The notes under the pieces are model-generated. The model searched no databases, had not been told where the DNA came from, and saw only the letters and a program-made list of their open reading frames with translations. From Dromaius novaehollandiae (taxonomy: Eukaryota; Chordata; Aves; Casuariiformes; Dromaiidae): a DNA stretch of 64,000 bases. Below are positions 1 through 50,930 of this stretch, piece after piece. The stretch lies in NCBI RefSeq assembly GCF_036370855.1, contig NC_088102.1, positions 70,131,601-70,195,600 on the forward strand. Direction: 5' to 3'. The translations under genes and the position numbers were made by a program. Numbering within the stretch: position 1 is the stretch's first letter; every line of letters starts with the position of its first letter.

Positions 1-2186
1 AGCTTCTGCCACCCCCAGTGCAATTCGGCATTTAATACAAGAAATATTCATTCTGAAAATCTCTTCCGCGCCATTACCACGTCTGTCTCCAGACGACAAC
101 ACCACACTGGAGAGGGCCTGCAGCAGGGCTCTAGCAGGACTTGTTTGACCCGGGCCTATCTCAGTTCTGGTGGACCACAAAAGAGTGCAAACTCCAGCTC
201 CATCTCATACCCAACCAGCCAGGCCAGTACAAAGTTCCTCATAACGAATGACTCCACTAATGCACCAGCATATCCAGAAGGTGCATATTCAATCCTAAAC
301 CTTCCTCAAAGGTATCATCTTCCAGCTGTGACACAAAATCCCTGTAAAAATGTCTCTTTTCGATATGCTCTGCAACTGTACCACAAAAACCTCTCCATTG
401 CAAGGCTTCACATCAGTCCCTGAGGACCCTCATGGGGACCAGCCCAGGCCAGCACTGTTTTGGGCTGACCCTAAGCACCACAGATGAGTGGCTTTAGCAT
501 CATTCAGCACTGACACGCTTGCAGCTCAAATTGTCCCAGCACCCAAATAACAACTTCTGTGCTGGAGAGCTTTTACTTGCAGCCTGCTCTACTTTCTACA
601 CTCGGATGCTGCTCTCTTACCACCTGCAAATGGTACATGGCTAACACAGCCACACCTTCAGTTCAGTGAATAATCCAGGGGCTTGAAGGCCAACGGGCCA
701 CATTATGGACAGAGAAGGCCAAAAACGGCTAGGGGCATTTCAGGCAGCAGCATCCAGCAACACGTTCTCCTTAGCTGTCACGGTGAATTCCTTCCAAGGA
801 ACAAATTCCTTACTGCCTCGAGCCCTGTATGATCGGTATCGCAGGTATTTGCACGCGTATGCTGGCTTTCTCGACAGCGGCACAGACAGCACTAAATCAT
901 AAGAACCCTGCTTAAAACAGCAGGGCTGAGCAACAATTAACTCCGCTCAAGCATGCCGCGGGGTGTTAATTCAAAAATGAAACCCTACGTGAAGCTCCCA
1001 GTGTGAGGTTGAGTGGAAGAAAGGCAAATGGAGCTTTGCAGTAACAGGCAGTTCTTCCAAGATCTCGAGGACAAGCTGCAACAACGAGGAGGAGCAGAGG
1101 CAACTGTTTACATCCCTGTCTCAGAGCTGATTACAAAAACTAGCAATTTGCTTCCAAAGCAACACAGCAGAAAAAAAAGCACCACCCTAACCAGGACGGT
1201 ACTTTTGAACATGCAGCGTTTTCACCAGAACAGCGATACGTTTCAGGGAAAGGGGGCACATATTACAGGCTTTAGAGATATCCCAACAGGTGCAAAATGC
1301 CTCAACACAGCAAGAGACACGACTGAAATGCATCAGACTGTAGCTCCCTCTTAAGCAAGAAACAGCGATGGAAGGACAGCCTTACATTTAGCCAAGCAAA
1401 GGGAGATTCAGGCTGGCTCTAGAGGAGACAGCCAGAAAGGTATTGGTTTCTGACATTGGAAGAGAAAGGTACTGCTCAGTGACTACCGTCGCTACCACGA
1501 TGGGAAGGTAAGGATTTCCTGTGGGCTAAGATCCACACTTTCTATAAATAAAAAACTTGTGAAAACTGCATGAGACCTTCAAGGAAAAACAGGAGACTGG
1601 CGAAAGAAGACAGAATCAACACAGCAGCACATGTGCTTGATCAGTTTACTCAGCAATACCCAGCGATGCCCCTTAAAGAGCTTGGATTTAACAGAAACTC
1701 AAAGCAATCACCAGCAAGAGCACGAGGGCTTTGTGGGTGTGCCGCTGGGCTGAGCGACGATGCTGGGGGCTGTGTCGCATGGGCAAAGGCGAGGTAAGAA
1801 ACCCCCTCGGGTTAAACCCAGCGGCAGCCCGGCCCGCAGCGTGATCCAGGTGCCTCCGTGCCGGGCCCCGACGGTGGAGATGGAAGAAAGAGGCAACCGG
1901 GCAGCCCTCGAAGCGCTGACCCCGACGCAGGCCGAAGCCTCCCAGCCGGAGGACCGAAACGCTGGAGCTTCAGCCCGGGCCGCGGCCCTTCACTAACCAA
2001 GCGCCTAATTAACAGCCTCTGCGCTTAATTTAACGAGCCGGCGGGACTTCAGGCTTACGGGGGCCTTGGGAGCGGCGGGCAGAGCCCAAACCTCCCCGGG
2101 ACGGCGCGGAGCGACGGGGGGGGCGGGCAGAAGCCGCGTCAGCCCGGGGCAGAGAGGGACCGGGGGGGGGGGGGGCTGGACGTTAC
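1..2186 (-). other. Presumed MRPL21 intron 2 (partial)
   Basis: This is the minus-strand sequence downstream of the second MRPL21 exon, read as an intron that continues past the window edge. I looked on the minus strand for the conserved body of mitochondrial L21 (the stretch around YGRLF and the lysine/arginine-rich C-terminus) and did not see it, so exon 3 is probably outside. The interval is GC-rich after about 1,790 and ordinary before that. A stretch near 90-430 has a short open minus-strand frame broken by stops that I cannot assign to any family. A G-run of about 15 sits at 2,161-2,175. Confidence 0.4.
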
Positions 2187-2247
2187 CCGTGCGGCGGGGC
2201 CTGGCTCTGGGAGCTGCGGTGCCGAACAGCAAGCCGAAACCAGGACG
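2187..2247 (-). CDS. MRPL21: MRPL21 exon 2
   Basis: The acceptor follows a long pyrimidine tract (minus strand, about 2,283-2,250) and ends TTCTGCAG. The 61-bp exon joins exon 1 in phase 1 and reads ASWFRLAVRHRSSQSQAPPHG, basic and without acidic residues. The donor GTAACG at 2,186-2,181 leaves phase 2. The pyrimidine tract is the strongest single piece of evidence that the exon is real. Confidence 0.5.
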
Positions 2248-2388
2248 CTGCAGAAGGGGGAGAGAAAGAGAGAAAATGGGGGGGAAAAGGGGATTAAAAA
2301 CAAGCGCCACCCCGGGGGGGGTCCCAGGCCGCGGCCCCCCCATCGCGCCCCACCGCCGCGCTCACCCGCCGCCCGCCGCGCCGCCGCC

Positions 2389-2390
<2 letters not shown>
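2187..2390 (-). CDS. MRPL21: Mitochondrial ribosomal protein L21, 5' coding exons (partial gene)
   Basis: MRPL21 is a protein of the large subunit of the mitochondrial ribosome and is imported into the matrix through an N-terminal presequence. Two minus-strand exons join here: 2,366-2,390 and 2,187-2,247, with a 118-bp GT-AG intron. Together they code for about 29 residues rich in Arg, Ala and Ser and free of acidic residues, as expected of a matrix-targeting signal, ending in SSQSQAPPHG. Human MRPL21 has a comparable SQS-containing stretch just after its presequence, and in human the gene lies head to head with IGHMBP2. The identification therefore rests on position, presequence character and a very short similarity. 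The mature domain is not in the window. If this is wrong, it is an unassigned divergent transcript. Confidence 0.55.
2366..2390 (-). CDS. MRPL21: MRPL21 exon 1 (coding part)
   Basis: ATG lies at 2,390-2,388 on the minus strand in a strong Kozak context (gcggccATGG). It reads eight codons, M-A-A-A-R-R-A-A, plus one base, then a good donor GTGAGC at 2,365-2,360. The start codon overlaps the plus-strand IGHMBP2 ATG at 2,389-2,391, because both use the same CCATGG palindrome. Confidence 0.5.
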
Positions 2391-44583
<42,193 letters not shown>

Positions 44584-44844
44584 AGCATCTCACTCTTTCT
44601 CTCTGACAGCTAAGCTAAATTATTTTTTTTGACTTGAAATCACAGGTCAGAGTAGATAAACCAAAGATGCCGTTCAGGGCACGGGACCCTGCCGGGCCAG
44701 GTGGGAGAAGGGCGCTCTGCTTTCGGACAGCAGACAGCTCGGAGGCAGCGTGCTGTAAAACCGCTGAATAGCTCGTCGCTGGGCCTCCCTAAGCCCCAGA
44801 GCTGCGACGGAGGGAGGCGAGCGACTTGCTTTATCCTGGTTGTT

Positions 44845-44850
44845 TTTATT
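44845..44850 (-). terminator. Candidate SYT12 poly(A) signal AATAAA
   Basis: TTTATT on the plus strand, the first minus-strand AATAAA that I find downstream of the SYT12 stop at 46,386. Use of it implies a 1.5-kb SYT12 3' UTR that runs into the 3' UTR of IGHMBP2. A non-canonical signal closer to the stop cannot be excluded. Confidence 0.4.
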
Positions 44851-46385
44851 GATGAGGTAAGAGATGTACACGGGGAGGCTGAGGAATGGCAATAAAGACG
44901 GATGTTAAAACACCTAGGGCGAGCAGCTGTCACCGTGACATTTCTCTGTGCCACAGTAACAGAGATGGCTGCAGGCAGCAACGCGTGAGCAACTGGAAAA
45001 CCCTCTCTGTTAGGAAACGTAACTAAAAAATGGATCCGTCTCCGTTTAAAACGTGGTCTGGCCGGCACCTGCGCCACGGCACGGGGGCTCGGTAGCCGCC
45101 GCTCGGCCTCACGTGCTGCCGTAGGCGTCACCCGGCACAAACCGTCCTCTGCAATTGGGGGAAATCATGTTTTCTCCTTGCGTCAGCCCGCCGAGGGACG
45201 CCTTGGCGGCACAAGGGGACCAGATGGGACGCGCGGGCTGCTGGAGGGAGGAAGCGCCAGGGCGGGGGAGCGAGAAAAGCCCGGTGCCCGCGGAGGATTG
45301 CGGGTGGGTTTTCCAGGAGCGAGGGGGCTCACGCGCATGTGCGACACCAGCACGCAGCTCTGCAAGTGCAAACGAGCTGCCGGGCAGGGGGGTTTTTTAG
45401 AGCACGAGTCTGACGGGTTGCAAACGCACGTGGAGATGCTGGGAGAAGAGGCAGCAGGCAGGGAGGAAGGAGGTGGCCTTGGCGCGTGCTCCTGCAAGAT
45501 GCCTGCGCAGGAGAGAGGAAAAAGCACATTTTCCAGGTGTGGGAAACACACTCATTGGGACAACATGAAAGTAGTCGCAGGTGCGAACGTGGGCGAGGGA
45601 AATCCCAGCCCCATGCGCACGCGAAGGGCAGCAAAGACACGAACAGAGAGGAAAAGCGCCCGCCGGCTGGGCACGCCAGCACAGCGCTGATGCCGTTAGT
45701 TAAATCAATAAGAAATGGCTCATTCACACTTTTTTCCCCCTGCTCTATTCATTCAAGTAACACAACCGCGGACCTGGCTCACCCAGCCGGGTGCAAAGAC
45801 GAGGTGGATTCGGGCCGTCGGTAATCCGGCTTTTTCCTCCCTGTTGCCCCCCACCACCGGGGCCTCGCTGCTGCCCAGGGCCACGGCTCGGAAAAAAGGG
45901 GGGCAAAAAAATCAGAGCAACCCTCAGAGCAACCCTTTTTTTTTTTCCTGGGGTTATTTCTCCCTTTTTCCTTGTTGGTGGAAGCCGAAAACACTTCCAC
46001 GCCGATAAAGCGGCCCTGAATGTCCCCCACACCCCGCGTCGCACCCGGGGTTTTATCAAACGTCTCTGCGCTGTTCCCCCGCGGGCGGCTGGGGAGGCCG
46101 GCGGGGAGCGTGCGGGCAGCACGGGCCTTGTTATTTCACCCCCCTCCCCGTCCCCGGAAAGTCTCGTGGCTGTCCCCAAGGTGCATGCGAGCGAGGAGCT
46201 GCAAAAATCCTCCTTTTCCTTCAAGTCGCGGCTCGCGGCAGCGAAACCAGCCGGCAAAAACGGGTCCCGTTGCGGGGAGGCGCCGCGGCAGCACTGCATC
46301 TCTCCCCCGTCTCCGGCGCCTCGCCGAGCCGCCGCCGTCCCGCGGCCGCCGCTCCTCCGAGCCGAAATCCTGCCCCCGGAGCCAC
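44851..46385 (-). other. SYT12: Probable SYT12 3' UTR
   Basis: Between the SYT12 stop and the candidate poly(A) signal. GC-rich, with no canonical or ATTAAA hexamer on the minus strand in between. Contains plus-strand open frames that I regard as chance. The extent is inferred. Confidence 0.4.
44891..44896 (+). terminator. IGHMBP2 poly(A) signal AATAAA
   Basis: First canonical hexamer after the IGHMBP2 stop codon, 308 bp downstream of it. It lies 41 bp from the nearest minus-strand AATAAA (44,850-44,845) assigned to SYT12. Confidence 0.7.
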
Positions 46386-46559
46386 CTAATTTCGCCGGAG
46401 CGGGTGCCACATGGACACGGGCTTCCTCAGCGTGGCCAGCATCTGGTGCCAGTGGGTGATGCCCATGCCGCTGGCCGCGGGGCCGATGACCACGTGGCCC
46501 GTGTTGTCGGCCCGGCCGTCCTCGCCGCACTCGGCCACCGTCACCCGCAGCGACAGCTC
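46386..46559 (-). CDS. SYT12: SYT12 coding exon 7 (C-terminus)
   Basis: Residues 364-420 and stop TAG at 46,388-46,386. [30 protein letters not shown] and a C-terminus ending LRRN match human SYT12. Acceptor TTTGGCAG. Confidence 0.97.
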   Translation of the reverse strand, partial: ELSLRVTVAECGEDGRADNTGHVVIGPAASGMGITHWHQMLATLRKPVSMWHPLRRN

Positions 46560-48935
46560 CTGCCAAAGCCACGCCGGGGGGGCCGCTGGCACCTCTTCGC
46601 CCCCCATATACCCGTCCCCAAAAACGGCCCCGGGGAGCGAAGGCCGGGGCGGCACCGCCGCCGGCCCGGCTGACCTGGAGCACGATGGCCGGCACCGAGA
46701 AGATCATGGCCTCGTTGAACACGGGGTTCGGGTCGTCCCTCTTCACCGCCGTCTTCTTCTTGCTGATCTTCCTCCCGTCCTGCAGCAGGTACACCTTGAC
46801 GAAGGGATCTGGGAGCGGGGGGGAAAAAGACAAGGAAAAAAACCTGCCATCAGCCCCACGGTGGGATGGAGCGTGGGAAAACGCCTCTCGCCGGGGGGAA
46901 AGCTGGGTGCGTCCCGGCAGCCCTCGTGGGCGCTGCGCAACGAGGACCCGTGCAAAGCGTTAAAAAGCACAGGGCAAAACCATGCAATACCTATATATAT
47001 GTATATAAAAAGCGTGTTGTGTTTGCATACATATAACGTAGCACCTCCCAGCACGAACGCAGCCGAAATGGCTGGGGCGGCCACCCCGACCGGAGGCGCC
47101 CGCGGCTCACCAGCGGTCCCCTTGCCGTTGGTCCACACGAGGTTTTTGGCCTTCACCACCACCACGGTCAGGCGCTCGGCCGTGGGCAGGTAGCTCAGGG
47201 AGAGCAGGATCTCGCCCACCGAGTCCACCGTCTGCGGGGAGGGAGAAGCGTCAGCCAGGGGCTCGTGGGAAGCAGAGAGACCCGATTGCATGAAAAAATA
47301 TATGTAAAAAAAAACCCCTTTTCCCGCGGGAGGTGGTGCCCCGCGGGCACCTTGTTCATGTCCTGCAGGTAGAGCCAGGCGTTGAAGGGCCGCGCGGGCA
47401 GGTCCAGGTCGGAGAGCTTCAGCTCGGCCACGCCGGTGCTGACGTTCCTCTCGGCCTCGTCGACGGCGAAGGCGGCGAAGCGCAGGCCGGCCTCCTCCAG
47501 CGCCGCCGGCTCCAGCGGCACGGAGAAGCGCTCGTCGAAGGCCACCGAGCCGGCGCTCCTCTGCGGCTGCCGGAGGCGGAGGGGCGGTTCGGAGGGGCCG
47601 CCCGGCCGGACCCCCCGCGCCGCTCCGGCCGCCGAGCCGGCGACTCACCCGGGAGATGCCGACGACGCGCTCGGCCGGCAGCAGGCTGACGCGGACGAAG
47701 CAGGACTCGAAGCGCCCGTCGTCCTTCTCCAGCAGGTCCTTGCCCTGCAGCAGCGTCACGTGCAGGCTCTGCGCCCGCCCGGCGTACTCCAGGCTCACCT
47801 CCAGCTGGCCCACCGTGAAGTCCTGCCCGAAGCTGTTCCCGATGGACGAGACGGAGCTCAGCGAGTCGGCCGACACCGATTTCTTCAGCGGCCCGTAGGG
47901 CGCCAGGCCCAGCTCCCGGCTCATCAGCTCCAGGCTGCCCAGCTCGTCGATGCTCTCCAGGGTGTCGGCGGCCCGCGGTCCGGCCGGGCGTCCCGGCCGC
48001 TCCGGAGCCCTGCGGGAACCCGGGGCGGCCGCCCGCTGCCCCCCCGGACCGGACACCCCGCGTGGGCTTCTTGCGGGATTTTTGCACCTCGGCCGCCGTT
48101 TCGCCAAGGCGAAAGGAGCCGGCGCGGGTTCGCTTGCCCGGGGGCGGCGGGAGGGGGCTTTAATACCTCGGGGCGGCCGTCCGCAGGCGCCGCGCCGTAT
48201 TTTCGCTGCAGGTATCTGTAGTCGTAGTTGGGAAAGGGCGACGGCGCCGGGTAGCTCCCGGAGCGCCAGAGCTTCCAGAGGTTCACGGCGGCGATTCCCA
48301 GCAGGACCAGGGCGCCGGCCACGTAGGTGCCCATTTCCCAGGGGGGCGGGCTGGCGGCCGCTGCGGGAGAGAGGGGTGAACGCGGGCCGGCTGCGACGTC
48401 CCCCCCATCCCCGGGAGGGATTTGGGGGAGATTTTGCACCGCCGTCCCCGGTGGAAACGCCTCTGCAAGCCGGAGCAACGGGATGGGATGGGATGGGATG
48501 GGATGGGGGGGGCAAATCACAGCTTCCCACTCGGGCTGGTTCCGGGGCACCGCGCCGAGTTTCCTCCGCGCCGATCTGGGGACGGGGACGGGGGGCAGAG
48601 CTTCCCGGGGCCGCGAGCGCGCGGAGGAGAAAGCCGGGACCCGGGAGGCCGCGCCGAGCAGCCGGTGCTGCATTGCACCAGCCTCCCGCGCGGCAACGAT
48701 GAAAGCAACGCCGACCGCTCAGCGTAACGAGATTGGGGGGGGGGGGGGGGGGGGATCCCTTCTTATTGCAAGGCGCTGCCAGGGACCGGCTGGGGAATGC
48801 CGCCAGCCACGCGGTGCCCAGCAGCTCCCCGTTCCCAGCCTCGCAGGTTAAAGCACCGTCCGGTTTTTCCCCCGCCGGGTGTTTTCCGAAGTACTCACCA
48901 CCGAAGCGGTACCTGCCTAGGTGACCGCCCTCCAT
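46386..48935 (-). CDS. SYT12: Synaptotagmin-12, complete coding region (seven exons)
   Basis: Membrane-anchored tandem-C2 protein of the synaptotagmin family (Srg1). It sits on synaptic vesicles and is regarded as Ca2+-independent. Coding exons on the minus strand: 48,935-48,899, 48,360-48,167, 48,035-47,649, 47,566-47,351, 47,231-47,111, 46,808-46,675 and 46,559-46,386. They join in frame into 420 codons; the human protein is 421. A single membrane segment, [17 protein letters not shown] (residues 25-41), follows a short lumenal N-terminus. C2A spans about 152-272 and C2B about 283-415. C2A has [10 protein letters not shown] where Ca2+-binding synaptotagmins have an aspartate loop with SDPYVKV, consistent with loss of Ca2+ binding. 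The C-terminus [18 protein letters not shown] is almost identical to human. The gene is extremely GC-rich, with introns of 82-538 bp. The start matches human in length, but an in-frame upstream start also exists. Confidence 0.95.
46675..46808 (-). CDS. SYT12: SYT12 coding exon 6 (C2B core)
   Basis: Residues 319-363: [20 protein letters not shown] then [18 protein letters not shown], including the polybasic strand typical of C2B. Acceptor GCTCCCAG, donor GTCAGC. Confidence 0.97.
47111..47231 (-). CDS. SYT12: SYT12 coding exon 5 (start of C2B)
   Basis: Residues 279-318: [40 protein letters not shown]. Nearly identical to human. Acceptor CCCCGCAG, donor GTGAGC. Confidence 0.95.
47351..47566 (-). 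CDS. SYT12: SYT12 coding exon 4 (second half of C2A)
   Basis: 216 bp, residues 207-278: [18 protein letters not shown] through [17 protein letters not shown] to WLYLQDMNK. The upstream of two nearby AGs was used because it reproduces the human seven-residue spacing before FDE. The donor GTGCCC is weak. Confidence 0.9.
47649..48035 (-). CDS. SYT12: SYT12 coding exon 3 (linker, first half of C2A)
   Basis: Residues 78-206: a divergent Arg/Pro-rich linker, the conserved [19 protein letters not shown], a serine cluster ([11 protein letters not shown]) and the start of C2A. The acceptor at 48,037-48,036 lies in a G-run with no pyrimidine tract. It was chosen because it is the only phase-0 AG that keeps the frame and gives a length matching human. 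The donor is GTGAGT. Confidence 0.8.
48167..48360 (-). CDS. SYT12: SYT12 coding exon 2 (membrane segment)
   Basis: Residues 13-77. Begins [20 protein letters not shown], giving the transmembrane helix, then the conserved [20 protein letters not shown]. Acceptor CTCTCCCGCAG, donor GTATTA, phase 0. Confidence 0.93.
48480..48512 (+). repeat. (GGGAT)n short tandem repeat
   Basis: About five GGGAT units ending in a run of eight G; sequence favourable for a G-quadruplex. Confidence 0.9.
48735..48754 (+). repeat. (G)20 homopolymer
   Basis: Uninterrupted run of 20 G inside the first SYT12 coding intron; the exact length is likely to be unstable and error-prone. Confidence 0.9.
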
Positions 48936-48963
48936 GGCCAGCGCTCTCCGCTCCCGGGACAGC
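48899..48963 (-). CDS. SYT12: SYT12 first coding exon
   Basis: Acceptor CGTCGCAG just above 48,963, a 28-bp 5' untranslated part, then ATG at 48,935-48,933 (ggccATGG) and 12 codons, [12 protein letters not shown], plus one base. Donor GTGAGT. The coding part is 48,899-48,935. Confidence 0.85.
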
Positions 48964-49858
48964 CTGCGACGCGCGGAGAAAAGGAGTCAGGCCGGGGCAG
49001 AGGCGCTTTTGGCTTTTTTTCTTTTTTTTAAGCAATTTGCCGTTTTTCAGGAAAGCCGGCTTCCCTTTGCCGGAAGGGGTTTTGGGGGGACAAATCCATC
49101 CAAACCGCCAGGAACGCGCTGGGCCAAGGTGGATCATGCCGAAGGCGTCGCATGATGCCAAAGGCGATTTATCCAACTGGGACATGCCCATGGGCGCCCC
49201 GAGACCGCCGCGAGCCGCCCCGACGAGCAAACTCAGCACATGCCACAGGGCCAGCAGCCCCCCCGGCCCGGCTACGCTCGCCCCGCTCCCGGTGCGTGGA
49301 GTGAGCGGCGCTGATTTGTGCCACGCCACTTCCCCGACACGCTGCTCGCGCAGCCCGCCGGGGCTTCATCCCTCTTACTGCGCCTTAAGAGCCTAATCGG
49401 TCCAACCACGTAATCCCCAGAGTGGGGTTTTGGCTGTGATAGTGTCACTAATGATGCCGAGATGGTAACCGGGCCGCAGTAAAGCTTAGAAGCGCCAGCT
49501 CAGCTCTGCCCATCTTGCCCCTCAGCCTCTTCCCTTGGATAAACACTCGCTAAAGGCTGAGAACGGGCTAAACTCAGTTCACGTGTGGCCCACATTCCTT
49601 TTAAACTTACTCCTCTGAAAAGCACCCTGCTTCTTTCCAAGCTTTTCCGCTAAATTGCCATACGGAGCTCTACGGAGCAGCGACGGCCTCGGCAGCTTTC
49701 CGTGGCCTCCCCCGGGGAGAAGCCGAGCGACTGCAGCGCCCGGGAATTAAACCGCCAGCGCAACGCCGGCCGGCTTTCCCGAGAGCTCGCGGAGGGCGGC
49801 GACGGTGCCTGATCGCGGCGAGCCCGGCTCCTTCGTGGCCCGTAGCCCCGGCTCTCAC
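48964..49858 (-). other. SYT12 5' intron
   Basis: 895-bp intron between the inferred 5' untranslated exon and the first coding exon. The donor is GTGAGA at 49,858-49,853 and the acceptor CGTCGCAG ends at 48,964. GC-rich; no other feature seen. Confidence 0.6.
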
Positions 49859-50060
49859 CTGCGCGGGGGGAAAGGCCGGCGGTGACGGGATGCTCCGGGC
49901 GGGAGAGCGGGGCTGGCTGCCGGCTGCCTCGGCGCCTCCGTCATGAGCCGGACGACGGCGGCGGTGGCGCGATTGCTCCCTCGGCCGTCACGGAGAGCGG
50001 AGAGAGCTGCGGCAATTTCCACGCTGCTGGAGAAGGAGGGACAGAGAGAGAGAGAGGGGG
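49859..50060 (-). other. SYT12: Probable SYT12 5' untranslated exon
   Basis: A strong donor (GCGCAG|GTGAGA) on the minus strand inside the CpG island, and a matching acceptor 28 bp before the SYT12 ATG, suggest a first exon here. The upper boundary (transcription start) is a guess. An ATG at 49,944-49,942 lies in frame with SYT12 after splicing and would add 38 residues. Confidence 0.55.
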
Positions 50061-50463
50061 GAAAAAAAGGCAGGGGAAGGAGTGACTGTGCAGCGGCTCC
50101 GCGAGCTGCCGCCGGCACCCGGCTGCTCCGGATTTTCCCGGGAGCTTCCTGCCGCTCTCGGGTTTAGCTGGATCAAAACAGCCCCCCCCAAATTGGACAG
50201 ATGGTGGCTGAGGCGCTTCTCCTCGGAGCCCCCACCGCAGGGCCACCCCATGCTCTGCCTCACCAGTGTGATGAGTGCGGCGGCCTCTGCTCCCGCCGGG
50301 GAAAGCGGGCTCGCGGCTCCCCCGGCGGAGCCTCCCCGATGCTGCTTCAAAGCCTCCGCTTTTGCCTGGACCGAAGCCTCGGGCAACGCTTTCCTGCACG
50401 GTGCTGCAAGACCCGCTTGCAACTTTCCTTCGGAAGTTGCTAAAAAAAATAAAAAACCAAAAA

Positions 50464-50516
50464 ATATATATATATGCACACACACATATATATGTGCTTT
50501 CCCCCCCCCCCCCCCC
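50464..50516 (+). repeat. Compound microsatellite (AT)n(CA)n(AT)n followed by (C)16
   Basis: ATATATATATATGCACACAC and a second AT block, then a run of about 16 C at 50,501-50,516. Confidence 0.9.
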
Positions 50517-50930
50517 GGGCCTGGGCCACCTTCCCGCAGCCCCCGGTGTCCTGCCGCCCCTTCGCTCTTACGGCGCTGCCTCCTCGGTCCAGCTGCGCCC
50601 GCGCTGGCTCCTTTCCGCTCCTGTCCCCCGGCAGCCCCCCTTCAGCGGGGAGGACCCCCCGGCCGCCCCCGCCTGCCGCGTCTCAGCCGCATCCCCTCCT
50701 CTTCGCTCCCGAGGCAGCACGGGCGCTGCGCTCCTCCGTACGGCTCCGCGGGTTCAAATGGGTACCGGGAAGATGGGTGTTGGGAGGCTCCGCTCTCGCT
50801 CCGCCGGCGTCCGGCTGCTCATCCTTCTCCGGGCTGCAGGGAGGGAACGCCGCCCTCCTCCCCGCTGCCGCGCTTGGGGGCCTGGGGGCACCTGGGCTTG
50901 GCTCTGCCTGGCTTGATGCTCCAGAGGATG

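Larger units (their letters stand above)
44584..44915 (+). other. IGHMBP2: IGHMBP2 3' UTR
   Basis: Short 3' UTR. The only AATAAA on this strand after the stop codon is at 44,891-44,896, so cleavage is expected about 10-30 bp later. The end is estimated. Confidence 0.65.
48361..48898 (-). other. SYT12 intron with G4-prone runs
   Basis: 538-bp intron. On the plus strand it holds a GGGAT repeat with a G8 tail (48,480-48,512) and an uninterrupted run of 20 G at 48,735-48,754. These are C-rich in the pre-mRNA and G-rich on the other strand. Confidence 0.85.
49640..50930. promoter_or_regulatory. CpG island, likely SYT12 promoter
   Basis: Dense CpG, high GC, no TATA box at a useful position. It surrounds the inferred SYT12 5' exon. 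The plus-strand open frame at 50,082-51,146 inside it is low-complexity and shows no domain. Limits estimated by eye. Confidence 0.6.

Noticed and set aside
90-430. Possible decayed coding sequence on the minus strand
   Set aside because: A short stretch reads EHIEKRHFYRDFVSQLEDDT, but stops follow and neighbouring text falls in other frames. I could not relate it to a known family, so it is not listed as a pseudogene.
48009-48011. Better-looking SYT12 acceptor TTCCCGCAG
   Set aside because: Using it with the phase-0 donor at 48,166 shifts the reading frame and breaks the conserved [10 protein letters not shown]. It would need an unseen donor.
46743-48935. 730-codon continuous minus-strand open frame over SYT12
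   Set aside because: It is open only because the region is so GC-rich. Parts of it coincide with real SYT12 exons, but elsewhere it runs through introns and out of frame with the conserved protein.
50745-50765. Sequence resembling a tRNA B box (GGTTCAAATGG)
   Set aside because: The conserved CC end of the B box is missing, and no A box or cloverleaf arms are at the right distance.
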